Origin: a bacterium
Lineage (GTDB): Bacteria; Patescibacteriota; Minisyncoccia; Phycocordibacterales; JAKEFN01
DNA length: 5,035 nucleotides
Reading direction: 5' to 3'
Assembly: GCA_022616085.1 (NCBI GenBank)
Contig: JAKEFN010000150.1
Location: 1-5,035 of the forward strand
Part shown: positions 1 to 4,815 of the stretch, one piece after another
Layout: each line of letters starts with the position of its first letter
How positions within the stretch are numbered: position 1 is the first letter of the stretch
Notes under the pieces: generated by a model
What the model was told of the DNA's origin: nothing
Seen by the model: only the letters and a program-made list of their open reading frames with translations
The model's database searches: none
Made by a program: the position numbers and the translations under genes

Positions 1-35
1 GCATGCCGAGAAGCGCCGCAACCCCGAGCCGAGCC
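1..35. repeat. Terminal direct repeat, left copy (35 bp)
   Basis: Bases 1-35 are identical, base for base, to bases 5001-5035. Such terminal redundancy is what a circular molecule gives when it is written linearly with a short overlap; the unit length would be 5000 bp. The repeat lies inside the mgtC-like reading frame. The alternative is a true direct duplication of mgtC sequence on either side of the cassette. Confidence 0.97.
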
Positions 36-70
36 GCCATATCGATTATATAAACAATCTGATCGTCCAT
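1..70 (-). CDS. MgtC/SapB-family membrane protein, N-terminal coding part (partial; continues across the circular junction at 5000)
   Basis: The ATG at 70-68 (minus) begins MDDQIVYIIDMAARLGVAALLG and runs off the left edge. Through the 35-bp terminal repeat it continues in the same frame into 5000-4816, making one 84-residue product. The segment IDMAARLGVAALLGMLIGAE, split by the junction, fits the first membrane helix of MgtC/SapB proteins, which are inner-membrane proteins linked to magnesium limitation and to modulation of F-type ATPase in pathogens. No Shine-Dalgarno site precedes the ATG: only a T run and a -10-like TATACT lie upstream, which suggests a leaderless mRNA. The gene follows the Ubl gene in the same orientation but is separated from it by a strong terminator, so it is a separate transcription unit. 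If the molecule is linear rather than circular, this is the start of an mgtC gene leaving the window. Confidence 0.7.
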   Translation of the reverse strand, partial: MDDQIVYIIDMAARLGVAALLGM

Positions 71-76
71 AAAAAA

Positions 77-82
77 AGTATA
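77..82 (-). promoter_or_regulatory. -10 element (TATACT) for a leaderless mgtC-like transcript
   Basis: On the minus strand TATACT lies six T residues before the ATG at 70, so a transcript starting about 7 nt after the -10 would begin at the start codon itself. No good -35 is seen at 16-18 bp upstream; that position falls in the T tract of the preceding terminator. A TATA-like match in an AT-rich stretch is weak evidence by itself. The lack of any ribosome site before the ATG is what favours it. Confidence 0.35.
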
Positions 83-93
83 GCAAAAACGGC

Positions 94-124
94 AAAAAAA
101 AACAGGGTGCCACATGGACACCCC
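94..124 (-). terminator. Intrinsic terminator of the ubiquitin-like operon
   Basis: Read on the minus strand, GGGTG (123-119) and CC (117-116) pair with GG (111-110) and CACCC (109-105). One T at 118 is bulged and ATGT is the loop. TG and then nine consecutive T residues (102-94) follow. It begins 17 nt after the Ubl stop codon. A GC-rich hairpin with a T9 tract is a classical Rho-independent terminator, and it marks the end of the five-gene operon. Confidence 0.85.
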
Positions 125-140
125 GCTTGAACAAATATCG

Positions 141-437
141 TTAGTTTCCTTTTTCGCCACCGAACTTGACAAACTCAAACGTCGTGTCATTTTCGGTCAG
201 CTTGTAATCACCGGAGACTTTTACTCCGTTCACATTAAACTCTTCCTTATCAGAAAGATTCCATGTCGGCTTGAGCTCATCAAAGATTTCCTGCGCCGTT
301 CTTCCGACGACCCTCATCCTGATGGGATCCTTGTTCCCGTGGCTCACCACTATAAAGTGATCCGGCTCTCCGCCGTCTGACTCTTCTTCGGCAACCTGCG
401 TCGCCGCCATCCTTCTCATGCTTTTAAGCAGGCTCAT
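141..437 (-). CDS. Ubiquitin-like beta-grasp modifier protein (Ubl, ThiS/MoaD/ubiquitin fold) with GG near the C-terminus
   Basis: This 98-residue protein is the likely modifier of the system. Residues 1-25 are polar and acidic and probably disordered. From about 27 the pattern fits a beta-grasp domain: strands near 27-34 (HFIVVSHG) and 38-45, a helix near 47-59 (TAQEIFDELKPTW), a strand near 65-71, and a last strand near 86-92 (TFEFVKF). It ends GG-EKGN, with GG at 93-94. ThiS, MoaD and ubiquitin are adenylated on a terminal GG, so four residues would have to be removed first; the JAB peptidase two genes upstream is the obvious candidate. The start codon shares ATGA with the E1 stop and has GGAGG at 5-nt spacing. 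It is the last gene of the operon, directly before the terminator. The assignment rests on fold pattern, GG tail and context, since the sequence matches no single named subfamily that I recognise. Alternative: a PRTRC protein C-like or RnfH-like Ubl relative. Confidence 0.8.
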   Translation of the reverse strand: MSLLKSMRRMAATQVAEEESDGGEPDHFIVVSHGNKDPIRMRVVGRTAQEIFDELKPTWNLSDKEEFNVNGVKVSGDYKLTENDTTFEFVKFGGEKGN

Positions 438-1117
438 ACCGCCCTCCGATCTTTGGTTAAAAGTTTATTCTCCATGATGTCGAAGTATGTTTCCCCGACA
501 TTTTCGAACCGCTTTTCCGCAATATGGTAGAAAGCGGTGAGCATTGATACCGCGGCCTGCATATTGGTCACGATGACCTGCTTGGTCTCCGGACGGGCGG
601 CGCGCTCTTCACAGCTCATTTCTCCGGGCGTTTTGCCCGCCGCATTCCGAATTTCCGGATGGAAAGCGGTAATGGGGACCGTTACATTCACGCCATCCTT
701 TCGGATATGCACCGCCACGTTTCCGTCGGTGAGCTCATTTCCGCCGCTTATAAGCACGGTATTCTGAAGCTTCTCGCAGTGGTCGGAAACGAGCTTCCTC
801 GTTTCGTGGTTGTCAACGGCAAGGAGAACGATATCGCCGTCCCCTATGACATCCGCTACGTTTTCCGGTTTTACGAATTCCGAAATGGAACGGAATGACA
901 CTTCGGTAAACTCGCGGGCGAGCGACGACGCCATCACTCGCGCTTTATTTCCGAATTCCGCGAATGACTGCCGCTTCGCGTTTTTTTCCTCAAAATCGTC
1001 TCCGTCAATAAGCGTTACGCGCCACGGTTCGTCAGACTCAAAATTGAGAAAACGGCAGAGGGGCGGCAGGAGGGCATTTCCGATGCCCCCCAAGCCGATT
1101 GCTTTTATATGTTTCAT
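434..1117 (-). CDS. E1-like Ubl-activating enzyme, ThiF/MoeB/HesA family
   Basis: The protein has 227 residues and a Rossmann-type adenylation domain. The nucleotide loop GLGGIG is at 8-13. The acidic ATP/Mg region LIDGDDFEEKNAKRQ is at 36-50, with D38, D40, N46, R49 and Q50 as in the ThiF/MoeB D-x-D...N..RQ motif. VLLAVDNHETR (97-107) carries the conserved Asp-Asn. C169 in MSCEERAARPETKQ lies in the crossover-loop position and is the best candidate for the thioester or acyl-disulfide cysteine. Family members adenylate the C-terminal glycine of a Ubl and may pass it to their own cysteine. The paired CxxC zinc sites of MoeB/ThiF are not visible, and the protein is slightly shorter than MoeB. 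Its start shares ATGA with the JAB stop, and its stop shares ATGA with the Ubl start. This places the activating enzyme right beside its presumed substrate. Confidence 0.93.
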   Translation of the reverse strand: MKHIKAIGLGGIGNALLPPLCRFLNFESDEPWRVTLIDGDDFEEKNAKRQSFAEFGNKARVMASSLAREFTEVSFRSISEFVKPENVADVIGDGDIVLLAVDNHETRKLVSDHCEKLQNTVLISGGNELTDGNVAVHIRKDGVNVTVPITAFHPEIRNAAGKTPGEMSCEERAARPETKQVIVTNMQAAVSMLTAFYHIAEKRFENVGETYFDIMENKLLTKDRRAV

Positions 1118-1911
1118 AACTTATATACTCCACCAATGCGAGCTCTTTCCTTCGGCTTGACACTCTTGCTCTTGACTTCTTCGCTCCATGTATGAGGCGC
1201 GCCGGGCAGAGCCGCATAATAAGGCATCGTCTCTTTTCTGACTCTCTTGAGCCACTCAACGGGAAATGCCACCTCATCATCATTGTCAACAACATCTCGA
1301 AGACCTATCTGTTCCCGCACGCCGTCAACAACGACGGAGCACGAGAAAGAAGGAATCGTGTTGACGTTTCCAATTGTTATATGGACACCATCATCATTCT
1401 CTTCATCATGATGATCGGTCGCCGAATGGAAAGCGCCTCCATGCCCGTGCGAATGAATCGTGCCGAATCGGCGGCTTCCCGCTGGATTGGGTCCCACCTC
1501 ATATGTGAGATGGCCCGGAGACGCGCTCTGTTCCGGCGCATGAAGGAAATAGTCTTCCTTCTCATCGGACCAATACAGGATCACTCCTGCTTCGCATCCC
1601 TCCAAATCCTTTTTAAGAGCCACTGCGCGAAAAAAACCAAGCGCCTGCTTTATGAGCTCGCTCGGCATCTTTTTCGGGAGCATAAGCGTGATTCCCGCGC
1701 GATGGTTTTGGAGCCACGGAAGAAGGGATGCGCCCTTTACTCTTGGCTCAAAATCAAGAGTTGACGAAACATAAAAGCTCGTCTTTTGTATCTTAAACAG
1801 TCCATTTCCCGCCAGAAGATAATAAATCCTGTCATCCGGTTCTTCAAATTCTTCATCCTTGAGATGAATCGGGAACTCAATCATCGGTTTTTTCAATTTT
1901 TCCTGCTTCAT
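1114..1911 (-). CDS. JAB/JAMM (MPN+) zinc metallopeptidase, likely Ubl processing or deconjugating enzyme
   Basis: The protein has 265 residues. The JAMM zinc signature H-x-H-x7-S-x2-D is complete: H153, H155, S163 and D166 in the stretch GTIHSHGHGGAFHSATD. An upstream acidic residue in a predicted strand, most likely E107 of CEAGVILYW, would be the catalytic glutamate. The segment that follows, DDGVHITIGNV, completes the core. About 100 residues precede the JAMM core, and a basic tail of about 30 residues (KSKSVKPKERARIGG) follows it. The HSH...AFHS..D..DE pattern resembles prokaryotic JAB proteins coded with E1 and E2 genes, including PRTRC protein A-like enzymes. In such systems JAB enzymes trim Ubl precursors or remove Ubl from targets. 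GGAG overlapping the E2 stop gives a ribosome site 6 nt before the ATG, and the stop overlaps the E1 start. The catalytic motif looks fully intact. Confidence 0.93.
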   Translation of the reverse strand: MKQEKLKKPMIEFPIHLKDEEFEEPDDRIYYLLAGNGLFKIQKTSFYVSSTLDFEPRVKGASLLPWLQNHRAGITLMLPKKMPSELIKQALGFFRAVALKKDLEGCEAGVILYWSDEKEDYFLHAPEQSASPGHLTYEVGPNPAGSRRFGTIHSHGHGGAFHSATDHHDEENDDGVHITIGNVNTIPSFSCSVVVDGVREQIGLRDVVDNDDEVAFPVEWLKRVRKETMPYYAALPGAPHTWSEEVKSKSVKPKERARIGGVYKL

Positions 1912-1920
1912 TTCATACTC

Positions 1921-2925
1921 CTATATTTGATACATGATGTTCATCAGTTCGTCTGCGCTTTGCACATTCTTTTTGCTTCCATTGCCCGTTTCAAACATTT
2001 TGCACAACACTTCTCGGACGGAAAACGCCGGCTTCCACGCGACCCTTGTCGCAAAGAGCGGATCTTTTTTGGACGCTTCCGCCCACGCATCTACGCCCGC
2101 GAATCTCTCGTCGCCGTTCTCGGTCTTCTGTATGCCCGGCTCCCAATTTCCGCCGGTTTTTTCCAGATTGAATTCACTTTCCCAAAAAAGCCGCATCGCA
2201 ACGGAAATCTGTCCCTCATATCCCTCATATCCCTCATAATCGTAACGGTTGGATAAAAAGTCATGATGATAGGGGATACACATATTTCCGAGATCGCTAT
2301 ATATACCAAAGTCAAACACATGGTTAAGGTTTGATATAAAGAGCCGGTCATCAAGAGACAAAAAGGGCTTATCCCGGTAAAAAAGCTTGCTATTAGATAG
2401 CTCCCCTCTCACAAAAAAGAAGAAATATAGTATATATGGAAATGCAAGCCGCACTCTTCTTCCTTCCGTGAGCACCGTTCGCTCGCGCGGAGGATGCTCA
2501 ACCACGATGATTTCCCTATAGCCGTTTTTCTCGTAATAGCGGGCGCCGGGAGGAAGAACGGGAGTATTCGCATAAACATTCTCGCTTCCTATGACTGCGC
2601 TCATAAGATGAGATATATCCACGGTTTTTTCCGGAACCATCTCATCGCCCATTTTCCGATACGCCGTTGCCGTTTCACCTTCAAAGTGAATAAGCGGCTC
2701 GCCCGATCTTGCATATTCTCTTTTCAGCCAACTCTCATGCCAGCTAAAACCAGCAGTGTCTTCTTTAAGCGCGTATAAATGAGGTCCGCCGAAATCCGTC
2801 TCTGAGATTGTCACGCGCTCCCCTCGCCAATAATTCATGTAGTGACTCCAGCAACATTCCGGAACGCTTCGTGCATCCCTCGCAACAACCACTTTGTCGC
2901 CAGGGTTGAATTTCGTCTTGCTCAT
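1921..2925 (-). CDS. Prokaryotic E2-like protein with N-terminal SH3-like domain
   Basis: The protein has 334 residues. Residues about 5-70 (FNPGDKVVVARD ... YWRGERVTISE ... SWHESWLKRE) look like a small SH3-like barrel of the kind seen in many phage and bacterial proteins. Residues about 120-290 resemble prokaryotic E2 families coded with JAB and E1 genes: LPPGARYY, EHPPRERTVL (143-152), RLAFPYILYFFFFV (159-172), PFLSLDDRLFISNLNHV (187-203), and then DLGNMCIPYHH. C216 sits where these E2-like families place their cysteine after an Asn/His-Val segment, so it is the candidate thioester residue. Three tandem YEG units (230-238) follow. Expected role: accept activated Ubl from E1 and transfer it to targets. 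The start shares ATGA with the ATPase stop and has AGGAG upstream. The E2 assignment comes from residue pattern and gene neighbourhood and is less certain than those of E1 and JAB. If C216 is not catalytic, the protein may be an inactive adaptor. Confidence 0.75.
   Translation of the reverse strand: MSKTKFNPGDKVVVARDARSVPECCWSHYMNYWRGERVTISETDFGGPHLYALKEDTAGFSWHESWLKREYARSGEPLIHFEGETATAYRKMGDEMVPEKTVDISHLMSAVIGSENVYANTPVLPPGARYYEKNGYREIIVVEHPPRERTVLTEGRRVRLAFPYILYFFFFVRGELSNSKLFYRDKPFLSLDDRLFISNLNHVFDFGIYSDLGNMCIPYHHDFLSNRYDYEGYEGYEGQISVAMRLFWESEFNLEKTGGNWEPGIQKTENGDERFAGVDAWAEASKKDPLFATRVAWKPAFSVREVLCKMFETGNGSKKNVQSADELMNIMYQI
2212..2238 (-). repeat. Three perfect 9-bp tandem copies inside the E2-like gene
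   Basis: The plus-strand unit tccctcata occurs three times in a row without mismatch (2212-2220, 2221-2229, 2230-2238). The unit is a multiple of three, so it keeps frame and codes YEG YEG YEG just after the candidate catalytic cysteine region. Perfect copies suggest recent slippage, and copy number may vary between close relatives. Confidence 0.95.
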
Positions 2926-4685
2926 CTGGTTTCTCCTCTTTGCACTTGAAGCCGGCGCGCAATCTCCTTGCCGCGAAGCGACAGAAAACTCTCTCTGGAA
3001 CGTTCGCGCACGGCATATTCTTCCATTTCTCTGATTTCCGTTCCCGCGTAATGGTGCGGGACAAAATCGGCGATGGCATCCGTATAATCCTTCTTCTCTA
3101 CTTTTGTTCCGTTCCTGAGACGCATAATCCGGTATGCGGAGAGCGATATCTCCCTAATATCGGCGCCCGATATATACTCTCCATGGGTATCTCCCAAAAT
3201 CTTTACAATCGGCGTGAACGAATCGACATCGGTCATGAAGTCGTATAAAGCAGGCATAACGCGGAATATATCCTCCTGCTCGCCGTCTCCGGGCAAAAGC
3301 ATGGGGATGCACTGCGCGCGCCCCGACCGTTTGTCTGCGGCGTCAAGAAGTTCGGGCATGTTCGTCGCATAGATAACGAGGAACTTGCCGAGATTCTTCG
3401 GATTTGACGTAAGTTTAAAGCGCATCTTGCGAAGGCGGTTTGAAACGCCGTTATCCCCGACATAACTCCCCCGCGGCGCCTCTTCTTGGTCAAACTCATC
3501 CCAGAAAAGAACGCACGGAGTAAGCGACTCCACCATCTGTATGGCGCGCTCCATATTTCGTTCGCTTTCGCCCTGCCACATGCTTCGGATATTTTTGAAT
3601 TCCACGAACGGCACGTTCCATTCTCCCGCGATCGCCTCCGCGAGCGCAGTCTTCCCCGTGCCGGGCGGACCCATAAGTATGATCGCCGGCGGAACAAGAT
3701 TCGGATCTCCGAGAAAAAGCCCTTTTTTAAGTTCCATAAAGTAACTTTTGAGGTGGCTCATGCCGCCAATTCCCTCAAAACCCCATCGCGGATCCATCAC
3801 TTCCATGATATCCCCCAGATGGTCTTTGAAGACTTTCTGTTTTGAGGCCGATATGGCGGAGAGCGCGAGGGGCTTCCCATCCACGCTTTTGTGGATGTCT
3901 TCTATCTCGCGAAGAGAGAGTCCTGCGGTCGCATTGACGAGTTCACCGATGTTCATGGCGAGCTTCTTTGTGATTGCCGGATGGCCGCCGATGAAATCTC
4001 GCCTGCTATCCTTATCCGGATACGGAATTTCAATTGCGGCAAGAAGCGATCCGCGCCCGTGTATGCTTGCATGCATGTCTTCCATGCTTCGCGCGATAAG
4101 AATCACGACGCATTCTCCGCGGATTTCAGCATTCTCCGCAAGCCGGCGGAGCGTCACCGTATTGACGCGATCACTCTGATCCAGATGACCGCCGCCGTCT
4201 CGGGGCGCAATAGTCTCCGCGTATTCTACGATCAGCGCAACCCTATGGCGCTTGTGCTGTTTTTCGGTGTTTCCGTTTTGAAACGACCCGTTCATAAGCC
4301 CCTCTATAAGCTGGAGGCATAAGTCCGGCTTTTTCGGAAACTCTGGTTCCGGCATGTTTTCAAGTTTCGCTACAGCTTGTTTCAACTGCGCGATTTCCTT
4401 CTCCGACATATCGCGTGTATTATGTTTGCCGACATCCGGCTCCGGTTTGACGAAACCGGTCGCCTCTCTGAAGAGCTCTTCGTGCCCTTTCTCCGGAAAT
4501 TGCAGTCCTGCCGAGATATCGTAAATGATGACAATGTCCATCGCCGGCACAAGCCAGTCAAGTAAATACTGGCGGAGTGAAGCATACCGCTCTCCCTTTA
4601 TGAAATCGGTAATGTTGCCCCAGACCAAAAAATGGTTTTTTGATCCGGTTTCGAACAATCTCTTCATCATCACAAGATTTTCCAC
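2922..4685 (-). CDS. Two-module AAA+ ATPase, Ycf46/Cdc48-like, with a degenerate N-terminal ATPase module
   Basis: The protein has 587 residues. The C-terminal module (about 300-545) is a full AAA+ domain. It has Walker A GPPGTGKT (339-346), a pore-loop-like MWQGESE (369-375), Walker B VLFWDEFD with D396 and E397, a sensor 1 Asn N442 in IYATNMPE, a candidate arginine finger R456 in RSGRAQ, and a sensor 2-like SGADIRE (506-512). The N-terminal part (about 10-265: FLVWGNITDFI, IVIIYDISAGLQF, VALIVEYAETIAP, TAGLSLREIEDI) has the spacing of an ATPase core but no GKT loop, as in Ycf46-like ATPases whose first module is inactive. Expected role: ATP-driven unfolding or remodelling of tagged proteins, or of the E1/E2/JAB complex. 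It is the first gene of the operon; its stop shares ATGA with the E2-like start. The start is GTG, because an in-frame TGA lies five codons upstream and AAGGAG is 6 nt before it; ATG codons 6 and 7 are less well placed. Confidence 0.93.
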   Translation of the reverse strand: MENLVMMKRLFETGSKNHFLVWGNITDFIKGERYASLRQYLLDWLVPAMDIVIIYDISAGLQFPEKGHEELFREATGFVKPEPDVGKHNTRDMSEKEIAQLKQAVAKLENMPEPEFPKKPDLCLQLIEGLMNGSFQNGNTEKQHKRHRVALIVEYAETIAPRDGGGHLDQSDRVNTVTLRRLAENAEIRGECVVILIARSMEDMHASIHGRGSLLAAIEIPYPDKDSRRDFIGGHPAITKKLAMNIGELVNATAGLSLREIEDIHKSVDGKPLALSAISASKQKVFKDHLGDIMEVMDPRWGFEGIGGMSHLKSYFMELKKGLFLGDPNLVPPAIILMGPPGTGKTALAEAIAGEWNVPFVEFKNIRSMWQGESERNMERAIQMVESLTPCVLFWDEFDQEEAPRGSYVGDNGVSNRLRKMRFKLTSNPKNLGKFLVIYATNMPELLDAADKRSGRAQCIPMLLPGDGEQEDIFRVMPALYDFMTDVDSFTPIVKILGDTHGEYISGADIREISLSAYRIMRLRNGTKVEKKDYTDAIADFVPHHYAGTEIREMEEYAVRERSRESFLSLRGKEIARRLQVQRGETR

Positions 4686-4691
4686 CTTTTT

Positions 4692-4697
4692 CTCCTT
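4692..4697 (-). promoter_or_regulatory. Ribosome binding site AAGGAG that fixes the GTG start of the ATPase
   Basis: Minus-strand AAGGAG is followed by aaaaag and then GTG at 4685. The 6-nt spacing is ideal for a bacterial Shine-Dalgarno site and favours the GTG over the in-frame ATGs six and seven codons into the gene. Confidence 0.85.
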
Positions 4698-4731
4698 TCA
4701 CTTTCAAGGACCTAATGACAGTAATACCTTA

Positions 4732-4749
4732 TATAAAATGTATAAAATG
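4732..4749. repeat. Tandem 9-bp duplication TATAAAATG x2
   Basis: TATAAAATG occurs at 4732-4740 and again at 4741-4749 without mismatch, in the AT-rich region upstream of the operon. It is next to the 14-bp tandem repeat. It could be part of a promoter, an operator or a melting region. Confidence 0.9.
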
Positions 4750-4753
4750 TCAA
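4732..4753 (-). promoter_or_regulatory. Possible promoter of the ubiquitin-like operon
   Basis: The operon needs a promoter in 4686-4815. On the minus strand a perfect -35 hexamer TTGACA lies at 4753-4748. No good -10 is found at 17 bp. TAAGGT at 16 bp keeps only the key T-A...T positions, and better TATA-like strings (TATATA, TATACA) lie too close. The region is the right place, but the exact element is uncertain. Confidence 0.3.
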
Positions 4754-4754
4754 T

Positions 4755-4782
4755 CTTGACAAGATATACTTGACAAGATATA
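4755..4782. repeat. Tandem 14-bp duplication CTTGACAAGATATA x2 with palindromic core
   Basis: CTTGACAAGATATA occurs at 4755-4768 and 4769-4782, exact and adjacent. The core CTTG-A-CAAG is palindromic. Around the first copy the palindrome extends to ATCTTGACAAGAT (4753-4765). This symmetry fits a dimeric repressor's operator. On a small circle it could instead be an iteron-like origin element, although two copies are few. The repeats lie between the mgtC remnant and the operon. Confidence 0.9.
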
Positions 4783-4784
4783 AA
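4756..4784 (+). promoter_or_regulatory. Near-consensus sigma70-type promoter pointing rightward (antisense to mgtC)
   Basis: On the plus strand TTGACA (4756-4761), 17 bp, then TATAAA (4779-4784). The -35 is perfect, the -10 matches five of six and the spacing is ideal. Its start would be near 4791. No plus-strand gene follows: the first ATG, at 4809, opens only 17 codons without a ribosome site. Transcription would therefore give an RNA antisense to the mgtC-like remnant. The match overlaps the 14-bp repeat, so it may in part be a by-product of that repeat. Confidence 0.5.
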
Positions 4785-4806
4785 AAAACACCGAGTATCT
4801 GGCGTT
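4782..4806 (-). terminator. Weak intrinsic terminator after the mgtC-like remnant
   Basis: On the minus strand AACGCC (4806-4801) pairs with GGTGTT (4792-4787), including one G-T wobble, around an 8-nt loop, and the T run continues to 4782. It starts 9 nt after the mgtC-like stop. The stem is short, so efficiency is doubtful, but it would separate the mgtC transcript from the operon promoter. Its T run overlaps the -10 of the opposing promoter. Confidence 0.45.
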
Positions 4807-4815
4807 ATATGAAAA

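Noticed and set aside
434..437. Thiamine or molybdopterin synthesis cluster (ThiF/ThiS or MoeB/MoaD)
   Set aside because: The E1 and Ubl alone would fit, but the coupled JAB, E2-like and AAA+ genes, the Ubl tail beyond GG and the lack of pathway enzymes argue for protein conjugation.
1192..1764. A 190-codon plus-strand frame
   Set aside because: It is antisense to the JAB gene, whose JAMM motif is intact. Its composition looks like a shadow frame.
2212..2238. CRISPR-like array
   Set aside because: The copies are 9 bp, directly adjacent, without spacers and in coding frame.
1786..2256. A 156-codon plus-strand frame across the JAB/E2 junction
   Set aside because: It crosses two minus-strand genes and a ribosome site and has no family features.
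3748..4179. Open plus-strand frames of 119-143 codons opposite the ATPase gene (also 3486-3845 and 3891-4322)
   Set aside because: They lie wholly antisense to a gene with clear AAA+ motifs, have no coupled neighbours, and their proteins show no recognisable domain.
141..4685. Recoding of TGA as glycine or tryptophan, as in some candidate-phylum bacteria
   Set aside because: TGA closes several genes at exact ATGA overlaps with the next start, so it acts as a stop here.
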